A stretch of 64,000 nucleotides of DNA from Methanobacteriota archaeon. Lineage in GTDB: Archaea > Halobacteriota > Methanomicrobia > Methanomicrobiales > Methanoculleaceae. The position numbers were made by a program, and so were the translations under genes. Under the pieces are notes generated by a model. It saw only the letters and a program-made list of their open reading frames with translations, had not been told where the DNA came from and made no database searches. Of the stretch, positions 62,189 through 64,000 are shown piece after piece. The stretch is taken from NCBI GenBank assembly GCA_023393455.1, contig JAEWLJ010000003.1, forward strand, positions 1 to 64,000. Reading direction: 5' to 3'. Each line of letters begins with the position of its first letter. Within the stretch, counting starts at the first letter, position 1.

Positions 62189-62272
62189 CAGAACGTCGAT
62201 TTCTCATCCGTGGATACCGGTTATCCCGAAGCGCGGGTTTCCTCCTGACCGGTAGTATTCTTTGGTGAGAAG

Positions 62273-62944
62273 ATGGCTGAACAGAATAAAAAGACCAAAA
62301 AAACCGTACTGAACCTGCTCATAGCGGTCGCCATCCTCGCCGGAGTGGTCTTCCTCCTCTTCCTTGGTCCTGCGTTCGTCTCGACGACCATGCCGAACGA
62401 CTCCTACATGATCAGGATCACCGGCCTCTCCGGTCTTGCCGTGAACGGCACCGCCACGGTCATGATCCCGGTTCCGGCGAACGCGGAGGGCGAGCTGGTG
62501 ATCTTCGAGGCGTCCAGCGTTCTCCAGCCCGCCGGGTGGCGGACGGCGATCCGGGAGACGCAGTACGGGAAGATGCTCGCGTTCACGACGACGGAGGACT
62601 ACGCGCAGGATATCTTCATACCGTCCGGCGAGTTCGAGACGAAAGAAGAGCCGCGGCTGCTCGTGCCGGTCCTCGCGACCCCGGACAACGCGAGCGTCAC
62701 CGGGTTCACCCGGGGGTCGGGCGGTACCTACACCACGGTCGTCTTCCTCGACGGCTTCGTTTCGCCGGAGAACGCCACATCGATCTCGTTCGACCTCGAT
62801 TACCAGGGCGGCGGGGGCATGAAACACCTGATCAAAGAGAATATCTGGACGGCGACGGTGGATACGGCCGTTTCGAGCACTGAGTCCGGTTTTGTCCCGG
62901 TTCCGGCTGGGTATCATGTCACTGCCGGGGGGCTCTATCTCTGA
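62273..62944 (+). CDS. Membrane-anchored extracytoplasmic protein, function unknown
   Basis: The 223-aa protein has a basic N-terminus and one helix (LNLLIAVAILAGVVFLLFLG), then a beta-rich domain (YMIRITGLSGLAVNGTATVM; YTTVVFLDGFVSPENATSI). It has no cysteine in the body and several N-glycosylation sequons (NGT, NAS, NAT). Its TGA overlaps the ATG of the next gene. No family recognised. Confidence 0.72.
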   Translation: MAEQNKKTKKTVLNLLIAVAILAGVVFLLFLGPAFVSTTMPNDSYMIRITGLSGLAVNGTATVMIPVPANAEGELVIFEASSVLQPAGWRTAIRETQYGKMLAFTTTEDYAQDIFIPSGEFETKEEPRLLVPVLATPDNASVTGFTRGSGGTYTTVVFLDGFVSPENATSISFDLDYQGGGGMKHLIKENIWTATVDTAVSSTESGFVPVPAGYHVTAGGLYL

Positions 62945-64000
62945 TGGACAAGACCCGTAACCGGACGATCTCCTTTGCTTTTTTACTCCTCATCGCCCTT
63001 GTTTTTGCATCGGGATGCCTCTCAAGCGACTTCGTCGCCGACCGTCATGCCCTCTCCGTCACCCGAACCGACGCCGCCGGTACCGAGATCCGGCACACCG
63101 TCTTTGATGGAGGGGGCGACGAATACGGCACCGTCATCGTGCCGGCTTCGGACGGCGGCCTGCTTGTTGGAGGGTCGGTCAGGCAATCTCCGGGAAGCGA
63201 CGAGCACGCCCTGCTGCTCAAGATCGCGGAGGACGGCCGGATCGAGTGGAACCGGTCGTTCCCGACACGGTATGGCGTTGCGGCAGTCGCTGCCCACGCC
63301 GACGGCAGTTTCACCGCCGGGACGGGTGACGGGTCTCTCTTCCGGGTGGCCGGCGACGGGACACCGGTCTGGAGCAGCCCGGTTTCGGGGTCCGTGCTTG
63401 GAGTCTCCGGTCTGCCGGACGGAGGCATCGTGGCTGCAGGGGGCAAGCACGGTGGGGATGTCTGGGTGGCGGTCGCGAACGATACGGGTTCGCTCCTCCG
63501 GGAAGAGACCTACCCGGATCTCGGCCGGGGGCGGGCTCTGGGGGTCGCTTCGGCATCGGACGGGGGATGCATCGTTGCAGGGACGACGGACAGCCACCCG
63601 TTCTGGGTGATGCGGCTCGATGGAGGGGGCAACGTCATCTGGACCCGCACCTTCGAGGAAGGCCCTGAGTTTATCGGGGTCATGCTTCACCGTGTGTATT
63701 CGGTGCGAGAGAAGCCGGACGGCAGCGTGGAACTGCTCTATAAGGTCGGCCGGGCCCTGAAAGGAGAGGATGCCGGAGGATCGGTCACGGTCGACCTGAC
63801 CCTCGCCCGGAACGGCTCTGATGTGAGCGTAACGGAGTTCTATATGCCCTGCCCGGTCACCCGGGCCTCCGACGGGGGTTACGCCTGTGCCGCCCTCGAG
63901 AGTTCCGAGGGCGAGGGTTACACCATGGGGAACCATCTCGGGTCGCCGATTCACGTGATGAGATGTGATGATCGCGGTGAGATTGTCCGGGTCAGTACCG
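62944..64000 (+). CDS. Lipoprotein with beta-propeller-like repeats (partial)
   Basis: The gene runs off the right edge; 352 complete codons are visible. A lipobox (VFASGC, Cys 24) ends the signal peptide. The rest shows repeated GGLLVGGS, DGSFTAGTG, DGGIVAAGG and DGGCIVAGT blocks with Trp-containing partners (EWNRSFP, WVMRLD, IWTRTF), typical of beta-propeller-type repeats near 40 residues apart. It overlaps the upstream gene by 1 nt and probably acts on the outer face of the membrane. Confidence 0.8.
   Translation, partial: MDKTRNRTISFAFLLLIALVFASGCLSSDFVADRHALSVTRTDAAGTEIRHTVFDGGGDEYGTVIVPASDGGLLVGGSVRQSPGSDEHALLLKIAEDGRIEWNRSFPTRYGVAAVAAHADGSFTAGTGDGSLFRVAGDGTPVWSSPVSGSVLGVSGLPDGGIVAAGGKHGGDVWVAVANDTGSLLREETYPDLGRGRALGVASASDGGCIVAGTTDSHPFWVMRLDGGGNVIWTRTFEEGPEFIGVMLHRVYSVREKPDGSVELLYKVGRALKGEDAGGSVTVDLTLARNGSDVSVTEFYMPCPVTRASDGGYACAALESSEGEGYTMGNHLGSPIHVMRCDDRGEIVRVST

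Larger units (their letters stand above)
61322..62272. other. Non-coding region with pseudogene and element C
   Basis: About 950 bp with no confident gene. It holds a tentative small minus-strand frame (61424-61588), a decayed ABC-2 permease (61768-62003), and the plus-strand promoter-like element C (62155-62188). Other parts, including 61600-61760, show only a TATA-like tgtatatac on the minus strand. Confidence 0.5.

Overview
The window is high-GC DNA (about 60-65 % in genes) with densely packed, often overlapping genes, TATA-box promoters and short leaders. Gene content includes PolD small subunit DP1, Orc1/Cdc6, archaeal-type riboflavin synthase RibC, two CofH (coenzyme F420 biosynthesis) proteins, TrpB2, archaeal RadC, membrane pyrophosphatase and AMP-forming acetyl-CoA synthetase. 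This points to a methanogenic euryarchaeon of the Methanomicrobiales, most likely Methanoculleus or a close relative. The genus is inference from gene content and style, not a database match.

Layout. 1-4500: a left-edge block of 76-77 bp tandem repeats, an AT-rich stretch and origin recognition boxes (ORBs) around orc1/cdc6, with a second inverted ORB pair between an aminotransferase gene and purA; this is a strong candidate chromosomal replication origin. 4500-8600: housekeeping genes purA, a Trm112-like protein, cbiB, pdxS and pdxT. 8600-21480: an accessory metalloid/thiol-redox island with two ArsR regulators plus a decayed third, a CxCxC mini-protein, ferredoxin:thioredoxin reductase catalytic subunit, an ArsP/DUF318 permease, two thioredoxin-like mini-proteins, a fused DGC-DUF2703 protein plus unfused versions of both domains, a gutted ArsC, an ArsF/ArsG-type pair, Acr3, and an aberrant P1B-ATPase with a Cys-rich tail. 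Three promoters in the island share one inverted-repeat operator with fixed geometry.

21480-42480: housekeeping and metabolic genes: THEP1-type NTPase, cyclophilin, RNase III-like protein, acs with an OFA-family transporter, corA, hppA, DP1, signal peptidase, two cofH paralogues flanking a DUF1805 gene, thiC, an ArsC homologue lacking its nucleophile, purE, and an aminotransferase-ribC-ribH-aminotransferase cluster. 42480-55900: a 16-repeat TPR protein, radC, a Yip1/CARDB/ABC exporter operon, a GerW-DUF2953 operon reminiscent of Bacillus ytfJ-ytfI, trpB2, an NAD kinase-like gene overlapping a Na/Pi cotransporter gene, and a CcdA-like protein. 55900-64000: a fast-evolving region of exported or membrane proteins of unknown function. 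It contains five copies of a 34-bp promoter-like element, one intact ABC-2 permease gene and a decayed second copy.

The most interesting content is (1) the ORB-flanked origin, (2) the metalloid/thiol island with its shared operator, domain fusion and complementary ArsC lesions, and (3) the repeated 34-bp promoter element in the right-hand region. No tRNA, rRNA, CRISPR array or complete insertion sequence was seen.
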